64,000 nucleotides of DNA from NCBI GenBank assembly GCA_029204045.2, contig CM055063.1:30428810-30492809 (forward strand), in the 5' to 3' direction. Source of the DNA: Tillandsia leiboldiana. Taxonomy: Eukaryota; Streptophyta; Magnoliopsida; Poales; Bromeliaceae. Of the stretch, positions 9,308 to 21,981 are shown one piece after another (the stretch's first letter is position 1; every line of letters begins with the position of its first letter). The notes beneath the pieces were generated by a model. The model saw nothing but the letters and a program-made list of their open reading frames with translations. It was not told the origin of the DNA and did not search any database. The position numbers and the translations under genes are program-made.

Positions 9308-12300
9308 TGTGAGGACCCGGATCTCCACCGAGAGTTTGCTGTGTGTTTGGGGATTTCTGGAGACCTATGGTGTATGTCAGAGGTGTTTGCACAGATCGAA
9401 CCCCAGTTTTGGACCCGGCACGAAAAAATGGATAAAGTTTGCTTCTCCGGGAATTTTTGGTAAATTTTGGAGGTGGAATTTGGCAAAACAGACATCGAAT
9501 TTGGATTCAGCGCGCGAAAACGATGAAAATGGACTATTCACATGTATTTTTCGGAGCCCGGATGACACGCACGGTTTTCGAGGCATTTGGCATTGTTTCG
9601 GCGGCCGGCGTGCAGTGGCGGCGGCGGAGCGCGGCGGGCAGGCGCGCGGGCGCCGGGCAGGCGCGCGCAGCGCGCGGGTGCGGGTGCGGGTGCGGGTAGC
9701 GCGTGGGCAGGAGCGCGGTGCATGGGGACATCATGCCACATGGCACATTTCTATTGGTTTGGGTGCGGACACGTGGCGGGCTAGGATTGGTTGGTACATG
9801 GGCTTGGTCCACGGAGCAGGCGGGTCGGCCTCGGGGCGCGTGCCTGGCAGGGGGCGCAGGCGGCGGCCAGGCGCGCGTTGACCGCGGTTTCCCGTGCTCG
9901 GGCGTGCCACGTATCGGCTCCAGCGCGGGCCACGTGGCGCCAGGCGGTTGGATGCTTTGCCTGTTCCCTGTTCGGTGATGACGTGGAGGAACCGGATAAT
10001 TCCGGGCGCTCTCTGAGGCAGCACACCGCGACACTGTAGGCGCCCGAAAAATTTCGGGCGCCCGGAACATGGGACTTATCCGTCATTTATTGAATTGTTT
10101 TGTGGAGCCTATTTAAGGACCCGAGCCGCCTTCTTCTTCCTCTTTTCCGCGTTTTGGAGCCTCCTTTCACCTCAAAGCCTTCAGTAAAGTTGATCCTCGT
10201 GCTGTGCTGCACCCATCTGTGGATTCTTGGATTTTTTGGTGGCACGCACTTTGAGGTTTCCATTTTTACGGCGCAGCGCGACGCTCGTTCATTTGTGATA
10301 TTCTTCGTCGCGTTTCGGTACGAGGACTCCCCCGGCCTACTACGACCACCTTTTCGAGCGATTCTTTCGCCGTTGGATCCGCGACAGGTAGGGATACGAT
10401 CTTGGTATTTTCATTATCCCCTAGTTTCGAGTTTTTCTTAGAGTTTTTCCATGCTTACTGGGACCCTTTGTCGCTGTGAGGATTTCGAGGACAGCAGATT
10501 GTTTTGTGGATTTCTCCGCGCTTGAGCGTCGGATTGAGGCGTGCCTATACACTTTTTGCATCTACTCATCGCGAGGATTATCGCCGTATTATTTTGGGAT
10601 TTTTCTGAGGCTTGCTCGGAGGTATATGTTCATCCTTTATCTGTGCATGGGTTTACAGTTGTGTTGTTGTGAGGTTTTGGAATTTGCAACTCAGCCTACG
10701 GGACTCGGATTGGGATGTGCAGGTACTTGTTTCGAAGGTCTCGACACGACGATCACATTAGTATTTTTATCGGATTTTTTGGAGTCCTTTCTGCAGGTGA
10801 AAATATTGTTTCTTTGGGGCTGTTCCAGCAGTGTGTGTTGTACCTGGATATTTTTGGAATAAGTGTAACTTTGGACCTTATTGTTGTACCCAGGAAAGTT
10901 TGCAGGTGTTTCTGAATCTGTTGGATCTGGAGAACATTGGAGATATTTGTGCCTGGATATTTTCAGCTTTTGGACTTTGGACAGTTAGCACCTTCAGGTG
11001 GGTGGCCTTACCTCCAAGATTGATGGACTGGACATTAATTCTATTATAGTAGGACTATGCATGATTGTGAGTTTATTGTGTAGCATGCTAGAATGTAAGA
11101 ATTGATGTCCCTGATGTAGTTGGATTGATCATGTGATTTACTACTTCCTAAAATCTGTTAAAGTATTGTTATCTTGGAACTTGACCTAGCACCCCCGTCA
11201 TATGTTGCATGTGTAACCAGACTAGTAGAAAACCCTCATCTGGGCTAGGTTTATTTATGCTTTAGACATCCACACTGTTCTTCTATTCCTGGACATAGTG
11301 TCTTCCTCATCCGGATAGTGGGCTGAGTGGTCGGGTTCTCTTAGTGTGGAATGCTTGTTACACTCGTGCTTGGGAGCAGAGTGGAGTCTGGTAGATGTAG
11401 CTAGTCTTTAATCTGTGGCTGGAGCCGTTTGGGTAAACGGTGATCCCGGGATGTTTTGTTCTTTATTTCTTTTGTTGCCACTATGTTAGTGGCAGCAGTT
11501 TACCAGTGATAGCAGGTCTTGAACCCAGAACCTTTTTGGAGACACACATGATTTTTAGTTAACCAATATTTTCTTCCAAGCATCGTAGGGTCGCCTGAGT
11601 CTGTTCTTGTTTGATTGGACGAAGGCATTAGCTCTTCGAGGTTTGGATATAAAACTTGTTTTCAAATTTATTTTCCGAAAAAGAACTAAAAATCATTAAA
11701 AACGGATTTCTCTCAGATCAAATGGCTTTCAGTAATAAATGTCACATTTTCCTATAAACTTACCCACTCGAGATGGTTCGAGTGGTCTGGGTTCTAAGGG
11801 CTGCCTTTTCTCTGGGTCGAGAACAACGAGGGGCTATGCCTAGAGCCTGTTCTTGTTTGATAGGGTTGTAGGTTCTAGTCTTTCGGGGTTCTCGGACCCT
11901 TCATTGTTGCCGGTTGTGTATACCCGGCTAGTGAGTTGCATGTCGTGTGTTATTTTTTCTAGGGGCCTTTTCTGTTTATGTTTCGGGAAGAAAGCTACGG
12001 GGACCGTGCCTAGAACCTGTTCTTGTTTGATAGGGTTGTAGGTGTTGGTCCTTTGGAACTTTCGGGCCTGGTTGGTTTCCTCCGCATGTTTTATCGAGGG
12101 AGTTATTTTTCCGAACTATAAGGGAGTCGAGAACTTCTATAGGCGGAGCCTGGAGTCTGTTCTTGTTTGATAGGGTTCTAGGCACCGACCTATCGGGGTT
12201 TCCGAACCCTTATGGTGTCGGTCAGTGTTGTGTCGTTATGGGTTGGTGTTCTATTTTGGGGAGCCATTGGGTTGACGGTAGTCCTAGCTGTTGGATATTT

Positions 12301-13251
12301 CCAGCTAGTGAGTTAGAGATGTGATGTTGGTAATTGTCGATCTTGTTGATCGTGGATTTGGACTAGAGCCTGCATGAGCCACATTGAGCTCGATAGAGAT
12401 GCGCTGATACTTTTCTCGGTGGGGTCGCGCCCCTCGAGTGCCACTCCGGAGTTGGGCCTGTTACTTTGCTATCGCGAATTGTCGACCCAGTCCCTCTGGC
12501 TGGGCCAGTTTTGGCAGTCACGGACACCCTACGGTAGACCCGTCCTCTTGTGGATGTGCGTCAGTAGGTGGGCGCAGGTTTGACTAGACCCTATGCGGCA
12601 ATCAGTGTAGATTGGGTGATTATATTTGAGAGTTAGTAGATGCATCATGTTTCCATCTGTTCCACTTTTTGAGTATTTAGATTGAGGCATAGTAGCTGTA
12701 GAGTTATTTTTCCAGCTCTTTCCCTTTTAGTATTGCTTTTGTTACTTCATGCCGCTAGTAGACTTAGTGGGCAGACCGTCGGGCTTGTTGGCGGCACCCG
12801 CTGAGAACTACTGTGGGATGTAGTTCTCACACCCGTCGTGGTGTCTTTTTCCCCAGGGACTTCTACTCCTGTTCCTGTTGCTCCTGTTGCTGATCCTGCT
12901 GATCGAGGTGAGGGAGTCACGAGATAGATCCCTACCAGTCGTCTTCCTGAGAGAGTAGATGCACCCCCTTTATTATTTTTGAGAGTTGTATTTTGAGAGA
13001 CCTTTGTAGTGAGGTTTAGAGTTGTACTTTTTTTTTTCTTTTGAGAGACTTATGTTTATGGTGAGGACTTGGGTTGTATATCTTTGGAGTTGTATTTATT
13101 TTATTTATAGCAGTTTACTTTACAGCTCTGATATCTGTATAGTGTAGTATCTTTCTTTTGCAGGTTAGTCGCTTCGTCTATACGGGGCTTCCCTATGGGC
13201 GGCGGATCTGTTGGCGAGCCCGGGTCGCAGTTTCGACATCGGGGCGTGACA
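9308..13251 (+). repeat. LTR2 of the three-LTR array (central LTR)
   Basis: 3944 bp, with the same TGTGAGGACCC start and GGGGCGTGACA end as LTR1. It serves as the 3' LTR of the first internal region and the 5' LTR of the second. It keeps an intact palindrome with 10-bp arms (GCGCCCGAAA / TTTCGGGCGC, 10040-10061) 49 bp before a TATTTAAG box (10110-10117). Confidence 0.95.
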
Positions 13252-13259
13252 GATTAGAG

Positions 13260-13272
13260 TGGTATCAGAGCC
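13260..13272 (+). promoter_or_regulatory. Primer-binding site, tRNA-iMet type (internal 2)
   Basis: TGGTATCAGAGCC, 8 nt after LTR2. The inverted repeat AGCCTAGG (13269-13276) / CCTAGGCT (13303-13310) is kept as in internal 1. Confidence 0.9.
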
Positions 13273-13545
13273 TAGGATGTAGGTCATGGTGGACTTAGAA
13301 ATCCTAGGCTTATGGTAGGACATTAGGATGACTACATGAGAGTCGTGACTTTTAGTAAGAGTCCTGACTGAGTTTTATACCTCTCCCAAGAGACGGTATG
13401 AGTGATTGGCATGTTATTCTCCTAAGCGATTATGTTGGCTGCAGACAACATAATGCTATGGAAGGAATGACATGTGTTAGACTCTCGCTGGATTGGGTCG
13501 ATTGGTTGTTGTGTCCTGATGTTTGTTATTGTGCAGTGGACTGCG

Positions 13546-14160
13546 ATGCCCGTGAGATGTCGTGCTGCGAAGAGGGAACATCCCGCATCAGATCAGGAAC
13601 TCGAGCAGCGGGAGGCAGAGCTATCAGAGCAGAGCGAGACCCGGGAGTCACGGGCCTATTTGGCACAGATGTCGGAGGCTGTCCGATGCCTGGAGGAGGC
13701 CATGGAACATTTGATGCGCCTGTCGGAGCAGAGAGCACAGCTAGCTGTAGCACCGCCTGAGTGTCCTCCAGCACTTTCTTCCTATGCAGTGGCATCTCCA
13801 GTTGTACCAGTGGCACCGATTGAGCGAGCAGCCCCCTCCGTACCGACGAGTAGTGCCGAGGCACCGAGGCAGGGTGGATAGCGGATAGTAGATGAGCTTT
13901 TGGACATCATTGATCGATGGAGCCAGTCCCGGCAGTCTGATCCACCCGGATTTGCAGGATTGAGCTTGGAGCCGTTGGAGGCAGAGTCTCGGATCACAGC
14001 GATGGAGTGACTCTTTGAGACCCTTTTTATTGAGGAGTGATTTCAGGTTCTTTTGACGACAAACTTGAGGGAGCACATTGCCGAGGCTTGGTGGCGCAGA
14101 GTGCGACTATCGGTCCGCCCGGGACCTGCTGCTTACTTGGGCGGAGTTCTACAGCATTCT
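13546..14160 (+). pseudogene. gag: Decayed Gypsy gag, internal 2
   Basis: Near-copy of the gag at 7843. It starts at 13546 and the first stop is at 13879-13881. Beyond it the frame continues into the same EAES..AME segment, where a TGA replaces an Arg codon (CGA) of the first copy near 14008. Sharing most lesions with internal 1 shows that the two internal regions come from one already defective ancestor or from duplication of the unit. Confidence 0.7.
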
Positions 14161-15010
14161 TCTTGAAGCTTTCTTTCCCGAGAGTGTCAGTTAGAGGCTA
14201 GAGGATGGAGGACAGATCGACCGACATGATTTCGTTACAGCAGTCTGAGTCGGAGTATTTTCGCTTTCCTGCATGGACTAGAGGTAGAGTTGTTACCACG
14301 TGCACTAGAGGTACATGTTCCTGTTGGTGTTGTGCACTTGGAGGAGGCTTGTGGATCATGTCCAGTGCAGTGAGACCGTGGACTATACCGGCAGGTGTCA
14401 TGGTTCAGGGACAGCTCCAAGACTTTGAGTGAACACGTGGATTGGACCGGTTGGTGCGGTGACGTGCAACGACTGATTGTGGAATGAGAGCAGTCGCCCT
14501 TCCGCGAGTTGGACAGGAGGAGTTCATTTTCTCAGGTTGCCGATGTATCCTTCCTGCAGTGTTGGCTTCAGCGGCAATGGACAGACGCCACCTCGGGAGC
14601 ATTGTTTGTTTAGGACTAGAGGTTGTGTCCTTAGAGGTCTTGGTTAGATTGTAGCTTCGTTTTTGTTACCACAGCAGGAACGACTTCAACACTTCTCTCC
14701 TTCTCGCCTTTGTGCTGAAACTTACGAACAGGACGAAAGCTTCGATTGGCTACTCCAGAAATGGAGACGGTGCCCGAACCTGTTCTTGTTTAATTGGGGC
14801 GAGGGCGCTGGTCTTTCAAAATTTTTGGACTTTTAGTTAATTTTAGCTGTTTTCTAAATAGAGAGTTGGGGTATACGACTTTCCTGCTGGTGGGGCCTTT
14901 ACCTTCCTAGTTGGTGGTGTTAGCGTACTTCGGGTAGTTTAGTCGAGTTGGGTTTGTGGTTGTGGTGCGTTTTAGTTTCGTGGACGAAACTTTCTTTTAG
15001 TAGGGGAGGA
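14161..15010 (+). other. Non-coding remainder of internal 2, ending in the polypurine tract
   Basis: Colinear with 8451-9307 and without recognisable coding. The polypurine tract AGTAGGGGAGGA (14999-15010) abuts LTR3. Confidence 0.7.
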
Positions 15011-15897
15011 TGTGAGGACCCGGATCTCCGCCGAGAGTTTGCTGTGTGTTTGGGGATTTCTGGTGACCTATGGTGTATGTTAGAGGTGTTTGCGCGCAGA
15101 TCGAACCCCAGTTTTGCACCCGGCACGAAAAAACGGATCAAGTTTGCTTCTCCGGGAATTTTCGGTAAATTTTGGAGGTGGAATTTGGCAAAATGGACAT
15201 CGAATTAGGATTCAGTGCGCGAAAATGATGAAAATGGACTATTCACTTGTATTTTTCGGAGCCCGGATGACGCGCACGGTTTTCGAGGCGTTTGGCACTG
15301 TTCCGGCGGCCGGCGTGCAGCGGCGGCGGCGGCGGGCAGCGGCGGAGCGGGCGGGCGGGCAGGCGCGCGGGTGCCTGTCTGGCGCAGGCAGCGCGCGGGC
15401 GCGGGCGTGGGCAGCGCGTGGGCGCCGGCAGGCGCGCGGTGCACGGGGATGTCGTGCCACATGGCACATTTCTATTGGTTTGGGTGCGGACACCTGGCGG
15501 GCTAGGATTGGTTGGTGCATGTGCTTGGTCCATGGAGCAGGCGGGTCGGCCTCGGGGCGCGTGCCTGGCAGAGGGCGTAGTCGGCGGCCAGGCGCGCGTT
15601 GACTGCGGTTTCCCGCGCTCGGGCGCGCCACGTGTCGGCTCCTGCGTGGGCCACGTGGTGCCAGGCGGTTAGATGCTTTGGCTGTTCCCTGTTCGGTGAT
15701 GACGTGGCGGAACCGGATAATTCCGGGCGCTCCGCGAGGCAGCACACCGCGACACTGTAGGCGCCCGAAAAATTTCGGGCGCCTGGAACATGGGACTTAT
15801 CCGTCATTTATTGAATTGTTTTGTGGAGCCTATTTAAGGACCCGAGCCGCCTTCTTCTTCCTCTTTTTCGTGTTTCGGGGCCTCCTTTCACCTTGAC

Positions 15898-18800
15898 TGT
15901 AGTGTTCTGGTTTTTCCCATGCAACTTTCCGATGAATCCACTGTGAAGAACACCTAGTGTTGGTGTGTCTGGCCCACGGTGCATCAAAGGGATGCCACAG
16001 ATGGACCTTGGGAGACATTGATAGCTGATTTGGCCTTCGGCTGCATTTGCCGAATTTTAGAAAAGGTTTTGGGCCAATCTGAGGTTGGATTTGGATTCAG
16101 CGCGGAAAAACGCTTGAAAACGGCTATTTGCTTGTTAAATTTGGAGTCTGGATGACCAAAAAGGGCTTCCGGAAGTTTTCGGGGATTTTCGGTGCATGGG
16201 GGGGTGACCGTGGACCGGCCTGAGCCACGTGGCGGCCTATCATTGGCCAGCTCACGCAGCTCGGTCCACGGGGTGGCGCGGCGGTGCATGGACCGCGGGC
16301 GGGGGACGCGTGGCGTGCGTAGAGTTGGCGCACGCGGCGCGGCCCAGCGGGTTTGCGCAGCTTCTGGTGGACCGAGCGTAGGGCACGTGGCAGCAGGGTA
16401 TAGGCTGGCTCACGAAGACGCGGTCCACGGCGGGGCTGCCTCGGTACGGAGCGCACTGTGCGCATGGCATCGCTGTCGGGCACTCGAGTGCGGGCCACGC
16501 GTCGGCCCGCCATTGGCGGGCCGTACCTACCCCCGCTGACCGCGGGGGGACGCGTGGCGCGCAGCGGAGACTTTTCATTGCTGTTCCCTATTGCAGGGCC
16601 ACGTGGCATCACCAGGGACTTCCGGGCGCGTCGGACGGGGATCATCCGACCAAGTTTTCGGGCGCAGTGCGCCCGAAATCTGCGCCCGAATCCGGCCCAA
16701 CACTGTGTTGGGCTGGGCCTATAAATAGGCTCCCTTGCATTTCCTTTAGGCTTTTTAGACTTCTTTCGCAGAGGCATCTTCAGAAGAGTTTTTCCTCTCC
16801 CTGTGCCCTACACTCTGGTGGATCCCGGGGATTTTTCAGAGGCACGCATCCCGAGGTTCGCAATTTTACGGCGCGGCGCGACGCTTGTTCATCTTCGACC
16901 CGCTTCGTCCCTTTTCAATGTTTGGGCTCCCCCGACTCACCCCGACCTTCTTTTCCGGCGATTCTTGCGCCGTCGGACTCACGACAGGTAGGACTTCAAC
17001 TCCTGTGTTTTGAGGTTCCTCGTTTTCCGTGCTGACGTTGGAGTTTTCTCAGCACCCATTTGACCCATTTTTCGTCACGGATTTTTGGACAGCACCACGG
17101 TGTTCTTGCTGTATCTTTGTGCACAGGCGAGGGATAGAGGCGATTCAAAAGGCAATTTTCATATAAACTTCGCAAGGAATCTCCAGGATTTTTCCCTGAA
17201 TTTTTGGAATATTTTCCGAAGGTGAAAGTTTCCTTTCACTGTAGTTCTTTGACACAGTTTTTCTGGACAGATTGGATTGGGGTGTTTCCCTTGCCAGATT
17301 TTTATCTCAGCGTTGGAGACTCCGCTTTGGGCGTGCAGGTACTCGTTTCGACGGGTTCGTCGCGAGGATCGCGATAGGATTTTTCTTGGAATTTTCTGGG
17401 TATTTTTCGCAGGTGAGAATTATGAAGTTCTGGACTGTGGTATTAGTGGACAGATTTTTGGAAAAATTGTGAATGTTTAACTTATGTATTTTCCTTTGGG
17501 GTAATTTGTTCAGAGTTGTGGTGACTATTTGTGGACTGAGCGTGGGATTCGCTTTTGGCGGCTGGGATTAGCGCTCGAGGTGGGTGATGTTGTGAACCTC
17601 CTACTTGTGATTGTCACTAGGCCTATTAGAATGCTCTCAATCTTGTGCTGTTAAGACTGTGAAGGGATCTAGCATACTTGTATGAAATCATGGTTTCTTT
17701 GTTATTATTTGCATTGTTAGAAAATTACAAGTTAGAAAGTTGTGTTTCCATGCCTTAGATATGCAATTTAATCACTTAGAAATAATGTTAAAACCGTATC
17801 ATGTTGTATGTTTAAGAGCAAGTTTGGGCATGTGGATAGAAGTCATATTGTTAAAAGGGGATTCACTTGTTAGTAGATTATGCATCTAAATTGTATCTTG
17901 TATCACTTATAATGCCACATGTACATTGGAGATCCTAAGCTCTTAATTTTATAAAGGTTAGAGTACTTAAAATGGTTTTAGCAAGTCAAGGACTTTGCAT
18001 GCTTGAATGGTCATCTAGCTAGGCCACCTTTTTCTGCTACACAACTATGCTGGAATTGACTTAGGAGAAACCATGTTTTTATTCTTTCTCCTGTTGTCTG
18101 GTCTTAGGGGATAGTGTAGTCAGATATTCATAGTTTGGGACAGTTGGGGATCGATGGTTGGGTGTCGCGGCAACCGCGGACTGTGGGCGGTTGACCGGAT
18201 TATTATTATTATTGTTATTGCATCAGATTGGAGGTGAGGGATCGGGCTTCTTTAGTGGATGGTCTTACCCACTTACTTAGAGTCTTGATCCAGTCCTGCT
18301 ACATCAGATACTTATGGTTACATACTTTACTCGTGTGGGTCGCTCCCCTCGAGTGCCACTCCGGAGTAGACTTAGGGCCGAGCCGTGTGCCGGTCGATTG
18401 GATACTTTGAGGATCGTGCCGTGTGCTGATCAGATACTGGGTTCTTGAGTTGACAGCAGAGCAGGCAGTACCAGTGTTGACTGGTGTATTGATTGGGTTT
18501 GGTCAGTCAGGCTTTGACATTCTGATGCATACATTGAGCTATTCTTTTAGCTGGGCATTTTAGAGGCATATTAGTGGTAGCTTTATCAACAGTAGATTTA
18601 CTTATAGCTTTCCACCTTTATTTTATTTTTCGCCTCTGGTAGTCCTAGTGGGCACGTCTGAGTTTGAGGTCTACCCACTAGGGGAGGCTACTGTCTTTAT
18701 AGTAGTTCTCACCCCCACTGTTTGTCCCTTTTCTTTTCCCCTTTATTTTGCAGAGTCTTCTGTTGGAGCTGCAGGACCCTCTGCCTAGGATCGAGGTAAG

Positions 18801-19123
18801 AGGATCGCCGATTAGATAGCTACTACCCCTGTACACTCAGACGGTTGTATTTTCTTTATTTTGGGTTTGGCTGCGGCCAGCTGGTTGTATTTATTTCGTG
18901 AGCTGGGAGAGACACATGTATATATATTGAGAGTGTTATTGTACTTTTATTTCCAGCATTTGTCTGAGATGTACTAGTTTTAGTTTAGCTCTGTTTTTTA
19001 TGCTCCCTTATTACTTCATTTATATCTGAGCAGGTTACCAGCGCTTCGTGTACACGGGAAATACCGTGTGCACGGCGGGTCTGTGGACAAGCCCGGGTTC
19101 TGGTTTACACCCGGGGCGTGACA
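15898..19123 (+). mobile_element. Solo LTR of a different Gypsy-type family, TSD TTGAC
   Basis: 3226 bp starting TGTAGTGTTCTGG and ending CCGGGGCGTGACA, flanked by perfect TTGAC duplications. There is no internal region, primer site or second LTR, so it is a solo LTR left by LTR-LTR recombination. It has the same plan as its host LTR but different sequence: G-boxes at 16226-16231, 16384-16389 and 16600-16605, a palindrome with 11-bp arms (16656-16666 / 16668-16678), then TATAAATA at 16720-16727. No coding is supported. Confidence 0.92.
16656..16727 (+). promoter_or_regulatory. Palindrome plus TATA box of the solo LTR
   Basis: TTTCGGGCGCA / TGCGCCCGAAA arms around a single base, followed 42 bp later by TATAAATA, a strong TATA match. 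This gives the likely transcription start region just after 16745. Confidence 0.65.
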
Positions 19124-20154
19124 TTGACGCCCTCAGTAAAGTTGATCCCCGTGCTGTGCTGCACCCATCTGTGGATTCCTGGGATTTTTGGTGGCGCGCA
19201 CTTTGAGGTTTCCATTTTTATGGCGCAGCGCAACGCTTGTTCATTTGTGATTTCCTTCGTCGTGTTTCGGTACGAGGACTCCCCCGGCCTACTCCGACCA
19301 CCTTTTCGAGCGATTCATTCACCGTTGGATCCACGACAGGTAGGGCTACGATCTTGTTATTTTCAGTATCCCGTAGTTTCGAGTTTTTCTTGGAGTTTTT
19401 CCATGCTTACTGGGACCCTTTGTCGCCGTGAGGATTTCGGGGACAGCAGATTGTTTTGTGGATTTCTCCGCGCTCGAGCGTCGGATTGAGGCGTACCTGT
19501 ACACTTTTTGCATCTACTCGTCGCGAGGATTATCGCCGTATTTTTCTGGGATTTTTCTGAGGCTTGCCTGGTGGTATATATTCTTCCTTTATCTATGCAT
19601 GGGTTTATAGTTGTGTTGTTGTGAGGTTTTGCGCACCTTGTGTTGTAGAATTTGTAACTCGGCCTACGGGGCTCGGATTGGGACCTGCAGGTACTTGTTT
19701 CGAAGGTCTCGACGCGACGATAGCAGTAGTATTTTTATCGGATTTTTCAGAGTCCTTTCTGCAGGTGAAAATATTGCTTCTTTGGGACTGTTCCAGCAGT
19801 GTGTGTTGTACCTGGATATTTTTGGAATAAGTGTAACTTTGGACCTTATTGTTGTACCCAGGAAGGTTTGCGGTTGTTTCTGAATCTGTTGGATCTGGAG
19901 AACATTGGAGATATTTGTGTCTGGATATTTTTAGCTATTGGACTTTGGACAGTTAGCACCTTTAGGTGGGTGGCCTTACCTCCAAGATTGATGGATTGGA
20001 CATTAATTCTATTATAGTAGGACTATGCATGATTGTGAGTTTATTGTGTAGCATGCTAGAATGTAAGAATTGATGTCCCTGATGTAGTTGGATTGATCAT
20101 GTGATTTACTACTTCCTAAAATCTGTTAAAGTATTGTTATCTTGGAACTTGACC

Positions 20155-20172
20155 TAGCAGGACCTTGAACCC
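20155..20172 (+). other. Deletion scar with templated filler in LTR3
   Basis: Where LTR2 reads TAGCA followed by 253 bp (11192-11444) and then CCCGGGATG, LTR3 reads TAGCAGGACCTTGAACCC and then GGGATG. The 18-nt stretch is an exact copy of sequence 80 bp downstream in the same LTR (20235-20252). Short matches (TAGCA and CCC) sit at both switch points, as expected for template-switching end repair. Confidence 0.8.
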
Positions 20173-21981
20173 GGGATGTTTTGTTCTTTATTTCTTTTGT
20201 TGCCACTGTGTTAGTGGCAGCAGTTTACCAGTGATAGCAGGACCTTGAACCCAGAACCTTTTTGGACACACACATGATTTTTAGTTAACCAATGTTTTCT
20301 TCCAAGCATCGTAGGGTCGCCTGAGTCTGTTCTTGTTTGATTGGACGAAGGCATTAGCTTTTCAAGGTTTGGATATAAAACTTGTTTTCAAATTTATTAT
20401 CCTAAAAGGAACTAAAAATCATTAAAAATGGATTTCTCTCAAATCAAATGGCTTTTAGTAATAAATGTCACCTTTTCCTATAAACTTACCCACTCGAGAT
20501 GGTTCGAGTGGTCTGGGTTCTAAGGGCTGCCTTTTCTCTGGGTCGAGAACAACGAGGGGCTATGCCTAGAGCCTGTTCTTGTTTGATAGGGTTGTAGGTT
20601 CTAGTCTTTCGGGGTTCTCGGACCCTTCATTGTTGCCGGTTGTGTAGTATACCTGGCTAGTGAGTTGCATGTTGAGTGTTATTCTTTCTAGGGGCCTTTT
20701 CTGTATATGTTTCGGGACGAAAGCTATGGGAACCGTGCCTGGAACCTGTTATTGTTTGATCGGGTTGTAGGTGTTTGTCCTTTGGAACTTTCGGGCCTGC
20801 TTGGTTTCCTCCGCATGTTTTATCGAGGGAGTTGTTTTTCTGAGCTATAAGGGAGTCGAGAACTTCGATAGGCGGAGCCTGGAGTCTGTTCTTGTTTGAT
20901 AGGGTTTTAGGCACCGACCTATCGGGGTTTCGGAACCCTTATGGTGTCGGTCAGTGTTGTGTCGTTATGGGTTGGTGTTATGTTTTGGGGAGCCGTTGGG
21001 TTGACGGCAGTCCTAGCTGTTGGATATTTCCAGCTAGTGAGTTAGAGATGTGATGTTGGTTATTGTCGATCTTGTTGATCGTGGATTTGGACTAGAGCCT
21101 GCATGAGCCATATTGAGCTCGACAGAGATGCGCTGATACTTTCCTCGGTGGGGTCGCGCCCCTCGAGTGCCACTCCGGAGTTGGGCCTGTTACTTTGCTA
21201 TTGCGACTTGTCGACGCAGTCCCTTTGGCTGGGCCAGTTTTGGCAGTCACGGACACCCTACGGTAGACCCGTCCTCTTCTGGATGTGCGGCAGTAGGTGG
21301 GCACAGGTTTGACTGGACTCTATGCGACAGTTAGTGTAGATTGGGTGATTATATTTGAGAGTTAGTAGATGCATCATGTTTCCATCTGTTCCACGTTTTG
21401 AGCATTTAGATTGAGGCATAGTAGCTGTAGAGTTATTTTTCCAGCTCTTTCCCTTTCAGTATAGCTTTTGTTACTTCATGCCTCTAGTAGACTTAGTGGG
21501 CAGACCGTCAGGCTTGTTGGCGGCACCCACTGAGAACTACTGTGGGATGTAGTTCTCACACCCGCCGTGGTGTCTTTTTCCCCAGGGACTTCTACTCCTG
21601 TTCCTGTTGCTCCTGTTGCTGATCCTGCTAATCGAGGTGAGGGAGTCGCGAGATAGATCCCTACCAGTCGTCTTCCTGAGAGAGTAGATGCACCCCATTT
21701 TTTATTTTTGAGAGTTGTATTTTGAGAGACCTTTGTAGTGAGGTTTAGAGTTGTACTTTTCTTTTTCTTTTGAGAGACTTATGTTTTTGGTGAGGACTTA
21801 GGTTGTATATCTTTGGAGTTGTATTTATTTTATTTATAGCAGTTTACTTTACAGCTCTGATATCTTTATAGTGTAGTATCTTTCTTTTGCAGGTTAGTCG
21901 CTTCGTCTATACGGGGCTTCCCGTATGGGCGGCGGATCTGTTGGCGAGACCGGGTCGCAGTTTCGACGCCGGGGCGTGACA

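Larger units (their letters stand above)
3600..21981 (+). mobile_element. Three-LTR non-autonomous Gypsy array, TSD ATGAC
   Basis: Order: LTR1 (3600-7567), internal 1 (7568-9307), LTR2 (9308-13251), internal 2 (13252-15010), LTR3 (15011-15897 and 19129-21981). LTRs start TGTGAGGACCC and end GGGGCGTGACA. One perfect 5-bp duplication, ATGAC, flanks the whole array (3595-3599 and 21982-21986), so it behaves as one insertion. Each internal region is only about 1.75 kb and holds a decayed gag with no protease, RT or integrase, so the family is a non-autonomous long-LTR derivative (LARD-like). A tandem array with a single duplication is expected from unequal recombination between LTRs. Confidence 0.9.
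15011..21981 (+). repeat. LTR3 of the three-LTR array, split by a solo LTR
   Basis: LTR3 sequence is 15011-15897 plus 19129-21981. The interruption is the solo LTR at 15898-19123 with duplicated TTGAC (15893-15897 and 19124-19128). LTR3 ends GGGGCGTGACA at 21981, followed by the outer duplication ATGAC and Copia A gag. Compared with LTR2 it also lacks about 253 bp at 20159/20160 (see the scar at 20155-20172). Confidence 0.92.
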
